A stretch of DNA of 64,000 nucleotides from Mycolicibacterium fluoranthenivorans (GTDB lineage Bacteria > Actinomycetota > Actinomycetes > Mycobacteriales > Mycobacteriaceae), in NCBI RefSeq assembly GCF_011758805.1, contig NZ_JAANOW010000001.1, positions 3,631,881-3,695,880 on the forward strand, given 5' to 3'. Below are positions 7,761 through 15,624 of the stretch, piece by piece. Position numbers and translations under genes: made by a program. Position 1 is the first letter of the stretch. Each line of letters begins with the position of its first letter. Under the pieces are notes generated by a model. It was not told the DNA's origin, did no database searches, and worked only from the letters and a program-made list of their open reading frames with translations.

Positions 7761-8718
7761 CGTCGACTGTCCCCTCGGTGTCGACGCCGTCGAAATAGCC
7801 GTCGAAATAGCCGTCGACATCGCTCCGGACGAATGCCGAGGTCCCCGGCGTCTGGAGCTTCGCAGTCGCTGTGGCGATCCCGTACCGCACTGCAACAGGT
7901 ACCGGCCACGCCCGCGACAGCCCCACGACGATGCCGGCGACCATGGCGTCCCCGGCACCGACACCGCTGACCGAGGGCACGTCGATGGCCGCGTAACGAT
8001 GGCTGGACCGCGCCGTGACCAGGAGGGCGCCTTCGGCGCCGAGAGAGACCACGACCATTTCTGCGACACCGCGGTCGATGAGTTCACGAGCCGCCGTCGT
8101 TTGCTCGACCTCCGTGAGGAGGGGACGCCCGACACACTCGCGTAACTCTCGTAGGCTCGGCTTCAACATGAATACACCCGAACTTATGTGCGCCAATCCC
8201 CCGCCGGAGGTGTCCAGGATCAGCCGTGCGCCCCGCTGCCCGCAGATGTCGGCGACCTGCTGATAGAAATCGGGCCGAACACCCGGCGGCAGGCTTCCAC
8301 TGGCGACGACATACCCCGCTGACCCTGCGGCGTCCTTCAGCACATCGAGACAACGGATCTGTTCCTCCGGCGTCAGGGCGGGTCCGGGAAGTACAAAGCG
8401 ATACTGCCTACCCGTCGCACACTCGTTCACGGTCAGGCTCTGTCTGGTGTGACCACTGACCGTGATCGGCAGGCTGGGGACTTCCGAGTCGTCGATGAGT
8501 GCCACCACATGCGCTCCCGTGGGGCCGCCGGCGGTGAACACGGCCGATACGGGGACACCCAGCGCGTGCACGAACCTGGCGACGTTCACGCCCCCGCCGC
8601 CTGCGTCATATCTGACTGCACGACAACGGATCTTGTCGGTGGGTTGGACGTGGTCAGCGTCGACGGTGACATCGAGTGCAGGATTCACCGTCAAGGTGAC
8701 GATCGCGGAGCCGCTCAC
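7723..8718 (-). CDS. pfkB: 6-phosphofructokinase, PfkB family
   Basis: 331 residues, ribokinase-fold sugar kinase. Features: N-terminal [31 protein letters not shown] (substrate loop), and [12 protein letters not shown] with the GAGD catalytic/anion-hole motif. In M. tuberculosis the DosR-regulon homologue is Rv2029c (PfkB). The GTG start at 8718 overlaps the stop of the upstream gene (GTGA), so the two are translationally coupled. The C-terminus contains a 12-bp tandem duplication giving GYFDGYFDG. The 3' end overlaps the convergent HTH gene by 38 bp. Confidence 0.92.
   Translation of the reverse strand: MSGSAIVTLTVNPALDVTVDADHVQPTDKIRCRAVRYDAGGGGVNVARFVHALGVPVSAVFTAGGPTGAHVVALIDDSEVPSLPITVSGHTRQSLTVNECATGRQYRFVLPGPALTPEEQIRCLDVLKDAAGSAGYVVASGSLPPGVRPDFYQQVADICGQRGARLILDTSGGGLAHISSGVFMLKPSLRELRECVGRPLLTEVEQTTAARELIDRGVAEMVVVSLGAEGALLVTARSSHRYAAIDVPSVSGVGAGDAMVAGIVVGLSRAWPVPVAVRYGIATATAKLQTPGTSAFVRSDVDGYFDGYFDGVDTEGTVDAKGTAVRPVRSR
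7789..7812. repeat. 12-bp tandem duplication inside pfkB
   Basis: GTCGAAATAGCC occurs twice in immediate succession, then diverges (GTCGACATC). In-frame, it doubles GYFD near the PfkB C-terminus without breaking the gene. Confidence 0.9.
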
Positions 8719-10766
8719 AGGCCCGTGGGGTAGGTTTCCGGAGTCTGGCCGGCAACCCAGGTGCTGGTGAGTTCCAGAGGTTCCAGCGCAGTGGTCCGGT
8801 CGAGGTGGATGATCGCGTCGAACTGGTCCCCCGGCCGGACGTGGTAGTAGTGACTCTGCCGTTCGGTGGCGGGCAGGTAGATGACCCCGATCGCTCGGCC
8901 CAGGCGGACGGTGTCCAGCGGCTCCTCGGCATCCCGGCTGATATCCGCGGACACCAGGAACTCCGGCCGGTCGACCTCGTGCAGAAGTTCTTCGACACTG
9001 CCGTTGAGCGCCGGCCGGACCACCTTTCGCTCTGCTACACCACCCCACTCGGTGGCAGCGGTGACCGTGCCGGAGTATGTCGTGAATCCGATCAGCCGTG
9101 CCTGCTCGCCATATCCTTCCCGGACCAACTGGCCCAGGGTCAGCTGCCCGTCGATACCCACCTCGGTGGCCCGTGCGTCACCGACATGAGAATTGTGCGC
9201 CCACACCACAATCCGTGTCGGTTCCCCTTCTGCGCTGCGCCCAAGATGCGCGCGCAGGGCTGTCAAGGTCTGGAACATGTGTTGATCTCGCAGATTCCAG
9301 GAGGTGACCCGGCTGCCGAACATCGCCCGGTAGTACTTTTCCGCATTGCGCACGGTCAGCGCGTTCTGCTGCGCGTAGAACAGGTCGTCCTCGGCGAGGA
9401 GTCCGTCGCGGCGCGCATACTGCAGCCCATTGCGCTGCAGATCCACCAGCTGGTCGACCACCTGCCGTTCACAGGACATTCCGGCGCCGAAAGCCGCGGC
9501 ATACCCGTAGGACTGGCCGTCGTCGGACGACGACGTACGATCAAAGCAGGCATAGCGCTCTCGCGCTCGTTGCGCGGCAACGGGATCCACATTGTCCAGA
9601 TAGTCGACCACCTCCTGCATCGAACGGTGCAGGCTGTAGAGATCCAGGCCGTAGAAGCCGGTCTCACGGTCATTCTCCGCGCGCCGCGAGGCGTTGTGTG
9701 CGCGCAACCACCCCACAAAGTCACGCACCACGGTGTTGCGCCACATCCAGGACGGGAAGCGCTCGAAACCGCGCAAAGCCTCATCGGCCGAGCCATCGGT
9801 GCCCTGGCCCCGGACATACCGATTCACCCGATATGCGTCGGGCCAGTCGGCTTCCGCCGCCACGGCGCAGAAACCCTTCTCTTCGATCAACCACTTCGTG
9901 ATCTCCGCGCGGGCCTGATAAAACTCGGCCGTGCCGTGCGAACTCTCACCGATCAGCACGACCCGTGCGTCACCGATGATCTCGTCGAGCGCCTCCTTCG
10001 GGGGCACACCTGATGGCGCATCGACCGCGCAACGGGCGATGACCTCGGCGGGCGATTCGGCGAGGCGGAGTCGCGCGGTGGCGATACCGACAGTCGGTGT
10101 GGCCAGCAGTTCGCTCACCTCGGCATCGGTGACTTGGGCGAAATCCCAGAATGACTCCCCCACCGCAAGGAACGGTGTGGGCATCGAGGCGCAGACGACA
10201 TCCTCGACGATCGCTTCGAATTCCCGACATGTCGACTCCGGTGCCGCAGGTACGGCCACCACGATCTCGGCCGGGTCCATATCCCGTAGCGCTTGAACCG
10301 CCGCCAGCATGCTGGCACCGGTGGCCAGGCCGTCGTCGACCAGGATGACAGTCTTGCCCGCAAGCTCAACCGGTGGACGGCCAGCCCGGTACGCCGCCTC
10401 ACGCCGGCTGAGTTCGCGGGCCTCACGTTCGGTGGTGTCACGCAGCTGCTGCGGCGTCACCCGCAACGCCCGGATGACGTCATCGTTGACGACCACCCGC
10501 CCACCACTGGCCAGCGCGCCCATCGCGAACTCGCTGTGCCCGGGCGCACCGAGTTTGCGAACGATGAAGGCATCCAGCGGAACTCCCAGCGCCGCAGCCA
10601 CTTCCCACGCCACCGGAATGCCGCCACGGGCCAACCCGAGCACCACGACACCCGACTTACCGCGGTAGCCGCCCAGCAGGCTGGCCAGGACACGGCCGGC
10701 CTCCCGGCGATCGCGGAACATTCGTCTCGGCTGACCTGCACCTACAGTCCGTCGCGCTGTGGTCAT
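8715..10766 (-). CDS. Phosphoribosyltransferase / erythromycin-esterase-like fusion (Rv2030c-like)
   Basis: 683 residues. Residues 15-225 are a type I phosphoribosyltransferase with an intact PRPP loop [10 protein letters not shown] (143-152). Residues 235-683 are an erythromycin esterase-like domain: [12 protein letters not shown] (about 287-298), [25 protein letters not shown] and [14 protein letters not shown]. It matches the architecture of M. tuberculosis Rv2030c, which also precedes pfkB in the DosR regulon. Start at 10766 (MTTARRT) with GGAG upstream. The esterase-like domain is widespread outside resistance; macrolide hydrolysis should not be assumed. DosR-like box about 90 bp upstream. 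Confidence 0.9.
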   Translation of the reverse strand: MTTARRTVGAGQPRRMFRDRREAGRVLASLLGGYRGKSGVVVLGLARGGIPVAWEVAAALGVPLDAFIVRKLGAPGHSEFAMGALASGGRVVVNDDVIRALRVTPQQLRDTTEREARELSRREAAYRAGRPPVELAGKTVILVDDGLATGASMLAAVQALRDMDPAEIVVAVPAAPESTCREFEAIVEDVVCASMPTPFLAVGESFWDFAQVTDAEVSELLATPTVGIATARLRLAESPAEVIARCAVDAPSGVPPKEALDEIIGDARVVLIGESSHGTAEFYQARAEITKWLIEEKGFCAVAAEADWPDAYRVNRYVRGQGTDGSADEALRGFERFPSWMWRNTVVRDFVGWLRAHNASRRAENDRETGFYGLDLYSLHRSMQEVVDYLDNVDPVAAQRARERYACFDRTSSSDDGQSYGYAAAFGAGMSCERQVVDQLVDLQRNGLQYARRDGLLAEDDLFYAQQNALTVRNAEKYYRAMFGSRVTSWNLRDQHMFQTLTALRAHLGRSAEGEPTRIVVWAHNSHVGDARATEVGIDGQLTLGQLVREGYGEQARLIGFTTYSGTVTAATEWGGVAERKVVRPALNGSVEELLHEVDRPEFLVSADISRDAEEPLDTVRLGRAIGVIYLPATERQSHYYHVRPGDQFDAIIHLDRTTALEPLELTSTWVAGQTPETYPTGL

Positions 10767-10849
10767 GAGTGACTCCGTTTCCTTGTCTTCTCGTCTTCTC
10801 CGTCGGTGCATATGGGGTGACTGTATGCAGCACGCCCTGGCGACGGCTG

Positions 10850-10863
10850 TGGCACAAAGTCCC
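10850..10863. promoter_or_regulatory. DosR-like box
   Basis: On the minus strand GGGACTTTGTGCCA, preceded by TA. The left half matches the consensus perfectly; the right half is weaker. About 90 bp upstream of the fusion gene start at 10766. Confidence 0.6.
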
Positions 10864-10890
10864 TACTTGCACGAATAACGACCCCACCAC

Positions 10891-11673
10891 CTACGCCGCC
10901 GCGGGCGTGATCAGTCCGAAGTCGCCGTCGAGGCGCCGATACAGCACACCGGCCCGGCCTTCGCTGGCTTCGACGAAGAACAGGAAAGGGGTTCCGAGCA
11001 GGGCCAGCCGCTCCAGAGCCTGGTCCTCGGTCAGGCAGGGCAGCGGATGCGGACTGACGGTCACCAGTCGTTCGAAGGGAGCCACCTGGGGTGCGAGTGC
11101 CGGGGCCACCAGGGCGAGCCGATACCCGGTTGGTCCGCCCCGATACACGACGGCGGCTGCACCCGAACCGATCTCGCGGAAAAGATGGAAGTCGTAGCCG
11201 AACAGTTCCAGTTCGGCGATCGCCACGTCCACCGAGCACGGCACGGTCGAGAACGACTTGCGCCGAACAAGGTGTCCGGATTCCTCCGGTACCCCGGCCC
11301 CATCGACCTGCGGGCTGCGCCAGGGTGGCGCCAGACCCGGGCGGTGCTGGCGGCTCTTCCACTCCAGATGATGCACGAGACGTCGCCGTAGCCGCGCCTC
11401 CAGCATGTCGACCGCCTCACGCGCCGCATCTGCCTCTGCCTCCGCGGTCAACACGTGACCGTCGATCTCCAGATTCGCGTGGGCGACCACCGGATGCTCG
11501 ACGGCCGGATCGCGGCGACGTGTCACGCTGACGTGCGCTCTGGACGCGGGCGACGCGAAAAGCTGGCCCAGACTGCCGATTTTGGCGCGTGCGTACCCAG
11601 CGGCATCCGGGAGCTCACCGTGCGTGGTGACCTCGACGGCGAAGGCGGGTGCGGGCTGCACCTCATCAGTCAT
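10891..11673 (-). CDS. Long ribosome hibernation-promoting factor (RafH-like)
   Basis: 260 residues from the ATG at 11673. The N-terminal part (about 10-100; SRAHVSVTRRRDPAVEHPVV, ANLEIDGHVLTAEAEADAAR) has the HPF/RaiA ribosome-binding pattern. The C-terminal half (about 150-260; FSTVPCSVDVAIAELELFGY, LLGTPFLFFVEASEG, GVLYRRLDGDFGLI) is the dimerisation-type domain. A DosR-controlled long HPF (Rv0079/RafH) binds 70S ribosomes in hypoxic mycobacteria. TTG at 11703 is an alternative start, but the DosR-like box at 11710-11723 places transcription start near the ATG, suggesting a very short or absent leader. Confidence 0.88.
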   Translation of the reverse strand: MTDEVQPAPAFAVEVTTHGELPDAAGYARAKIGSLGQLFASPASRAHVSVTRRRDPAVEHPVVAHANLEIDGHVLTAEAEADAAREAVDMLEARLRRRLVHHLEWKSRQHRPGLAPPWRSPQVDGAGVPEESGHLVRRKSFSTVPCSVDVAIAELELFGYDFHLFREIGSGAAAVVYRGGPTGYRLALVAPALAPQVAPFERLVTVSPHPLPCLTEDQALERLALLGTPFLFFVEASEGRAGVLYRRLDGDFGLITPAAA

Positions 11674-11709
11674 ATCTTCGTTGGTACGCCGTGCGACGAC
11701 CAACCGTTA

Positions 11710-11723
11710 GGGCCGAAGGTCAC
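11710..11723. promoter_or_regulatory. DosR-like box
   Basis: GGGCCGAAGGTCAC, identical to the 14-mer at 766-779, 37 bp upstream of the hibernation factor start. Confidence 0.7.
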
Positions 11724-11780
11724 TCCGTCTGGCAGCGGACGCGCAGCGTAAGAGACGCCGGACGAACGGCCCCCAGGGCA

Positions 11781-11794
11781 GGGACTTCAGCCCC
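11781..11794. promoter_or_regulatory. DosR-like box (strong)
   Basis: GGGACTTCAGCCCC, 12 of 14 consensus positions, centred about 82 bp upstream of hspX in the divergent region shared with the hibernation factor. Confidence 0.8.
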
Positions 11795-11868
11795 TAGTGC
11801 GCCTCGCCGGTCGGTGGTCGAATTCGTGGTGGCACAGCACTGGCCACACTCGATCAGAGGAGAACAGC

Positions 11869-12300
11869 ATGAACAACGTCGCTGTCCCACAGCGCCATCT
11901 GCCGACCTGGCCGGACATCTCGGAGTTCCTTTCGGGCTTCCCGGCGTGGTCAAGCCTTCGCCCGACCTTCATCGGCCACCCGATCAAAGTCGAGGACGAC
12001 ATCAAAGACGGAAAATACGAGCTGCGCGCCGAGCTTCCAGGCGTCGATCCCGATAAGGACGTCGATATCACCATCCGCAACGGGATCCTGACGATCAAGG
12101 CCGAGCGCAGCGAGAAGAAGGAATCCAACGGCCGCTCGGAGTTCGCGTACGGCTCCTTCACGCGGTCGGTGACCCTGCCCGCCGGAGCCGACGAGGAAGG
12201 CATCAAGGCGACCTACGACAAAGGGATCCTCAACGTGTCGGTTCCGGTGAACGAAGCCGAGGCACCCGGTAAGCACGTCACAATCGAATCGGCGAAGTAA
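11869..12300 (+). CDS. hspX: Alpha-crystallin small heat shock protein HspX/Acr
   Basis: 143 residues. Recognisable as HspX from LRPTF, ELRAELPGVDPDKDVDI, GRSEFAYGSF and ATYDKGILNVSV, which are close to M. tuberculosis Rv2031c (Acr, 144 aa). The alpha-crystallin domain spans about 40-130; the C-terminal tail after it is short. It is an ATP-independent holdase that oligomerises and is the hallmark DosR-induced protein. AGAGGAGA lies 7 nt upstream of the ATG. Divergent from the hibernation factor with two DosR-like boxes between them. Confidence 0.96.
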   Translation: MNNVAVPQRHLPTWPDISEFLSGFPAWSSLRPTFIGHPIKVEDDIKDGKYELRAELPGVDPDKDVDITIRNGILTIKAERSEKKESNGRSEFAYGSFTRSVTLPAGADEEGIKATYDKGILNVSVPVNEAEAPGKHVTIESAK

Positions 12301-12435
12301 CCGGTCGTGGTCCTGGGGTTTCGTTCGCACCTCCCGGGACCACATATCGGACCTTCGCTTGCACGCCGAGTTGGCCTCTCGCATCAGCGTTTCCGGGACC
12401 GATAAGGCCGATCACACCGTTGGACCGAGGAGGTC

Positions 12436-13263
12436 ATGATGGAAGGTGAGATCGACATCCCACCCGTCGTGGTGGGGATCGATGGGTCGGACGCGGCGGT
12501 GAACGCGGCGCAGTGGGCCGTCGACGAAGCCACCGGTCGTCATGCGCCGCTGCGCCTGATCTACGTGATCAACGACGAGCGATGGCCCGGGACCGTGCAC
12601 AGTGACACCCAGGCCGAGGTCGACTCCGCTCGACGTGCCCTCGACCGCGCCACGGAAGCCGTGCGAAACACCGGCAAGCCTGTCACGGCCACTGGCGCGG
12701 TGTTGCGGGGCCATCCGGACAAGGTGTTGATCACGGAATCCGCCAACGCATCGTTGGTGTGCATGGGATCGAAGGGCATCGGTTGGGCGGCCAGCAAGGT
12801 ACTCGGTTCGACAGCTGAATCAGTTGCTGCGCAGGCACACTGCCCGGTGGCGATCATCCGGCACAGCGAAGGGTCACCTCCGATCCGTACAGGTGGCGTC
12901 ATCGTGGTCGGCTTCCGACGAGCGGGACACGAAGACCGTGTGTTCCAACAGGCGCTGGAAGAAGCCAGACTCCGTCACTGCGCGCTCATAGCCGTGGGCT
13001 TGTGGCAGGAGGACTTCGGCGAAGCCCCCTACGACGAATTGGAACGGTGCGTCCAGCAGTGGCAGAGCCGCTATCCCGATGTGCGCGCCTATCCGGTTGC
13101 CAGCCGGGCCGACCTGCCCAGGTTTCTGGCCGACAACGCCGACGGCCACATACAGCTGGCCGTCATCGGTGCCGACGATGCCGACCAGGTGGCGAATATC
13201 GTCGGACCGCAAGGCCATTCGCTCGTCGAGCACGGCCGGTGTTCGGTGCTGATCGCACGATGA
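12436..13263 (+). CDS. Tandem universal stress protein
   Basis: 275 residues, two USP domains. Domain 1 (10-145) starts [20 protein letters not shown] and keeps the ATP-loop pattern G-2x-G-9x-G-S (MGSKGIGWAASKVLGST). Domain 2 (155-275) has lost that loop (VVGFRRAGHEDRVF at its start). This asymmetric type is typical of mycobacterial dormancy USPs such as Rv2623/Rv2005c, which bind ATP and restrain growth. GAGGAGG precedes the start; ATG 12436 or the adjacent ATG 12439 are both possible. Only a poorly spaced DosR-like sequence (around 12395) lies upstream. Confidence 0.9.
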   Translation: MMEGEIDIPPVVVGIDGSDAAVNAAQWAVDEATGRHAPLRLIYVINDERWPGTVHSDTQAEVDSARRALDRATEAVRNTGKPVTATGAVLRGHPDKVLITESANASLVCMGSKGIGWAASKVLGSTAESVAAQAHCPVAIIRHSEGSPPIRTGGVIVVGFRRAGHEDRVFQQALEEARLRHCALIAVGLWQEDFGEAPYDELERCVQQWQSRYPDVRAYPVASRADLPRFLADNADGHIQLAVIGADDADQVANIVGPQGHSLVEHGRCSVLIAR

Positions 13264-13332
13264 TCACCGGTGCCCTCTCGTCCCCCGCACTACCCCACAA
13301 GTAGCTGATTTCAACCTCGAAGGAGAACGTAC

Positions 13333-14237
13333 ATGTCTAGCGCCACCGCCCCCCACAATGGAATATTGGTCGCCGTCGACGGCTCGGGATGTTCGGACGA
13401 CGCCGTGCGGTGGGCCGCCGCCGAGGCGGTTCTGCGCCAGCAGAAGCTGAGCATCGTGAACATCGTCAGCCCGCTGACCGACGGCTGGTACGGCGCGGGA
13501 ATGTTCGGTTCTCCGATCACAGCGGAGTTCGGGGCCTGGCAACAGGATGAGGCTGACAAGATCATCGCGGACGCCGTCCGTATCGCACGGGACAGCGTCG
13601 GTGGCGCGGACTTGGACATCAGCACCGAAGTGCCGTTGACGGCGGTGGTCCCGACCCTCATCGACTTCAGCAAGCAGACCACGATGATCGTGCTCGGCAG
13701 TCGGGGAATGGGTGCGGTGGGGCGGCTACTCCTCGGATCGGTGAGCACCGCCCTCGTCCATCACGCCCACTGCCCGGTCGCGATCATTCGCGGTCCGTTG
13801 AGCGAGGGACAAACCCATGGTCCGGTGGTGGTCGGTATCGACGGTTCGCCGGCCTCCGAACGTGCCACGGCACTCGCGTTCGAAGAGGCCTCCTGGCGCC
13901 ACGCCGAATTGGTGGCCCTGCACGCGTTCAGCAACACCGAGTGGCCGGAGGTGATGCCGCTACCGTGGTCGGCCTTTGCCACGGAAGCCGACGAAACGCT
14001 GGCCGAACGTCTGGCCGGATGGCAGGATGGCAGGAACGCTATCCCGACGTGGTGGTACAGCGGGTCGTTGTCCGGGACCAACCCGTGCAGAATTTGCTTG
14101 CCCAGGCCGAATCAGCACAGCTGGTCATCGTCGGTAGCCACGGTCGCGGCGGCTTCGCCGGGATGTTGCTGGGATCGGTGAGTTCATCGGTGGTCCATCA
14201 GATCCACTCCCCGGTGATCGTGGCACGCCACGACTAG
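13333..14237 (+). pseudogene. Tandem universal stress protein, frameshifted by an 8-bp duplication
   Basis: Domain 1 begins GILVAVDGSGCSDDAVRWAA and keeps [18 protein letters not shown]. Domain 2 begins [20 protein letters not shown]. At 14017-14032 the sequence GGATGGCA is present twice in tandem. Removing one copy restores [20 protein letters not shown] and a continuous frame to 14237 (298 residues, normal family length) including the second ATP loop [19 protein letters not shown]. As it stands, translation leaves frame after LAGWQDG and stops at 14181 (282 residues), losing that loop. AAGGAGAA precedes the ATG. It could be a true mutation or an assembly error. Confidence 0.88.
14017..14032. 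repeat. 8-bp tandem duplication causing the USP frameshift
   Basis: GGATGGCA repeated twice, then GGAACGC. The extra 8 bases shift the frame of the universal stress protein gene. Confidence 0.95.
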
Positions 14238-14596
14238 CCGGATCGAAGAGTGTGCCGGGGCAGGTCGGAAAGCGGACCGTCAACGCAATGCGGCGGATCG
14301 GCTCCATGCCCACTCCGAGATGCCCACTCCGAGCCCACGGGGTCACTTTCCACGAGAGATTCGACTGGACCGCTCACACCGCCACAGGCCGCGCTGATCG
14401 ACCCGATACCGCTCGGCGACGACGACCGCACCCTGAGCGCCTACGAGTGACATGCAGCGAGCCGCCGACCGTTCGGCGACGTGATCTCGCGTAGTCATCT
14501 CACTCCGTCGATCGGTTCCGCATGCGGCGGTCAGAGTCATCCGCCCCGAACGGTGGCATCGAAATTCCTCTACAACAAGCACGTTCGAATCTGTGG
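14238..14596. other. 359-bp intergenic region between convergent USP genes
   Basis: No convincing coding sequence: the small ORFs here lack family similarity and ribosome binding sites. It holds a 14-bp tandem repeat (14306-14333). I see no strong terminator or DosR-like box. Confidence 0.6.
14306..14333. repeat. 14-bp tandem repeat
   Basis: ATGCCCACTCCGAG occurs twice with no spacer in a non-coding stretch. Confidence 0.92.
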
Positions 14597-15496
14597 TCAG
14601 TCCGCTCGGGCGACGATCACCGGCATCCGGGCAGCGTGGACAACCGCGGAACTCACCGATCCCAGCAACATCCCGGCGAAGCCGCCGCGGCCATGGCTGC
14701 CGACCACGAGCAGCTGGGCCTTATCGGCGTGGGTGAGCAGCTGTCGGGCGGGATGATTGCACTCCAGCACCGGGCGGACCGTCACCTCCGGGTAACGCTT
14801 CGTCCACTCCTTGAGGTGCCCGGCCAGCATGACTTCGGCCGTTCGTTGCAGGTCGCCCCAGTACGGTGTGGCCAGGTCGTCGCTGCGGTCACTCCAGACG
14901 TGCACGGCGACAAGCTCCACACCCCGCCGGGTGGCCTCTTCGAAGGCGATCTCGGTCGCCAACTCGGACGCCGGGGAACCGTCGATGCCCACCACCACCG
15001 GCGCGTGTGCCGGGTCGGGCATCAGTGGGTCCTCGTCGCGGATGACCGCTACCGGACAGTGCGCCCCGTGCACCAGGCCGGACGAGACGGACCCGAGGAG
15101 CAATCGGCCCACTCCGCCGAGCCCGCGGCAACCGACCACGACCATATCGGCGTCCGCGGACAACGCCACCAGCGCAGGAACCACGGGAGCCGACAGGAGC
15201 CGGCGCTGAACGACCACACCCGGGTGCTCGGAGATGGCGTCGGCAGCCACGCCGACTGCATCGGTGAGGACCTTCTCCGCGAGCCGATCACGCTCTGCCC
15301 AGTACTCTTCCGAGATCGGTACGTCCATCCAGGAGACCATTGTGCCGGTCGGCACCACATGTACGACCGTGAGCGTGGCCCCGCGCAGCTCGGCATCCCG
15401 AGCTGCCCAATCGACGGCAACTCGGGATGCGGGCGATCCGTCGGCTGCCACGACGATGCCGAGTGGCTTTCCCGTCGATACTGCATCGGTGCTCAT
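14597..15496 (-). CDS. Tandem universal stress protein (both ATP loops intact)
   Basis: 299 residues. Domain 1 (10-150): GIVVAADGSPASRVAVDWAA and [19 protein letters not shown]. Domain 2 (160-299): [20 protein letters not shown] and [19 protein letters not shown]. Both domains keep the G-2x-G-9x-G-S/T nucleotide loop, as in Rv2623/Rv1996-type proteins. It is the intact relative of the frameshifted gene at 13333-14237 and lies tail-to-tail with it. AAGGAG precedes ATG 15496; a weak DosR-like box is 95 bp upstream. Confidence 0.92.
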   Translation of the reverse strand: MSTDAVSTGKPLGIVVAADGSPASRVAVDWAARDAELRGATLTVVHVVPTGTMVSWMDVPISEEYWAERDRLAEKVLTDAVGVAADAISEHPGVVVQRRLLSAPVVPALVALSADADMVVVGCRGLGGVGRLLLGSVSSGLVHGAHCPVAVIRDEDPLMPDPAHAPVVVGIDGSPASELATEIAFEEATRRGVELVAVHVWSDRSDDLATPYWGDLQRTAEVMLAGHLKEWTKRYPEVTVRPVLECNHPARQLLTHADKAQLLVVGSHGRGGFAGMLLGSVSSAVVHAARMPVIVARAD

Positions 15497-15590
15497 GTCA
15501 CGCTCCTTCGACACATTCAGGGCTCCCCGGTCTGCTGCCGATCACCAACAGCACCAACGCATCATGAATCAGCCGCGGTACCGTCGTCGA

Positions 15591-15604
15591 GAGTCGAAGG
15601 TCAC
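15591..15604. promoter_or_regulatory. DosR-like box (weak)
   Basis: GAGTCGAAGGTCAC, two changes from the recurrent GGGCCGAAGGTCAC form; 9 of 14 against the full consensus; 95 bp upstream of the USP start at 15496. Confidence 0.45.
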
Positions 15605-15624
15605 CCAGTTCAGTTGTCCTCGCT

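Noticed and set aside
8805..10013. Plus-strand ORF of 402 codons opposite the PRTase/esterase fusion
   Set aside because: Shadow frame created by GC-rich third positions; the minus-strand product is clearly homologous to a known protein.
12395..12409. GGGACCGATAAGGCC upstream of the USP at 12436 as a DosR box
   Set aside because: Half sites are present but the spacing is one base too long; kept only as a weak look-alike.
14252..14494. Small ORFs in the gap between the two USP genes
   Set aside because: No RBS, no similarity, and they span the tandem repeat; treated as non-coding.
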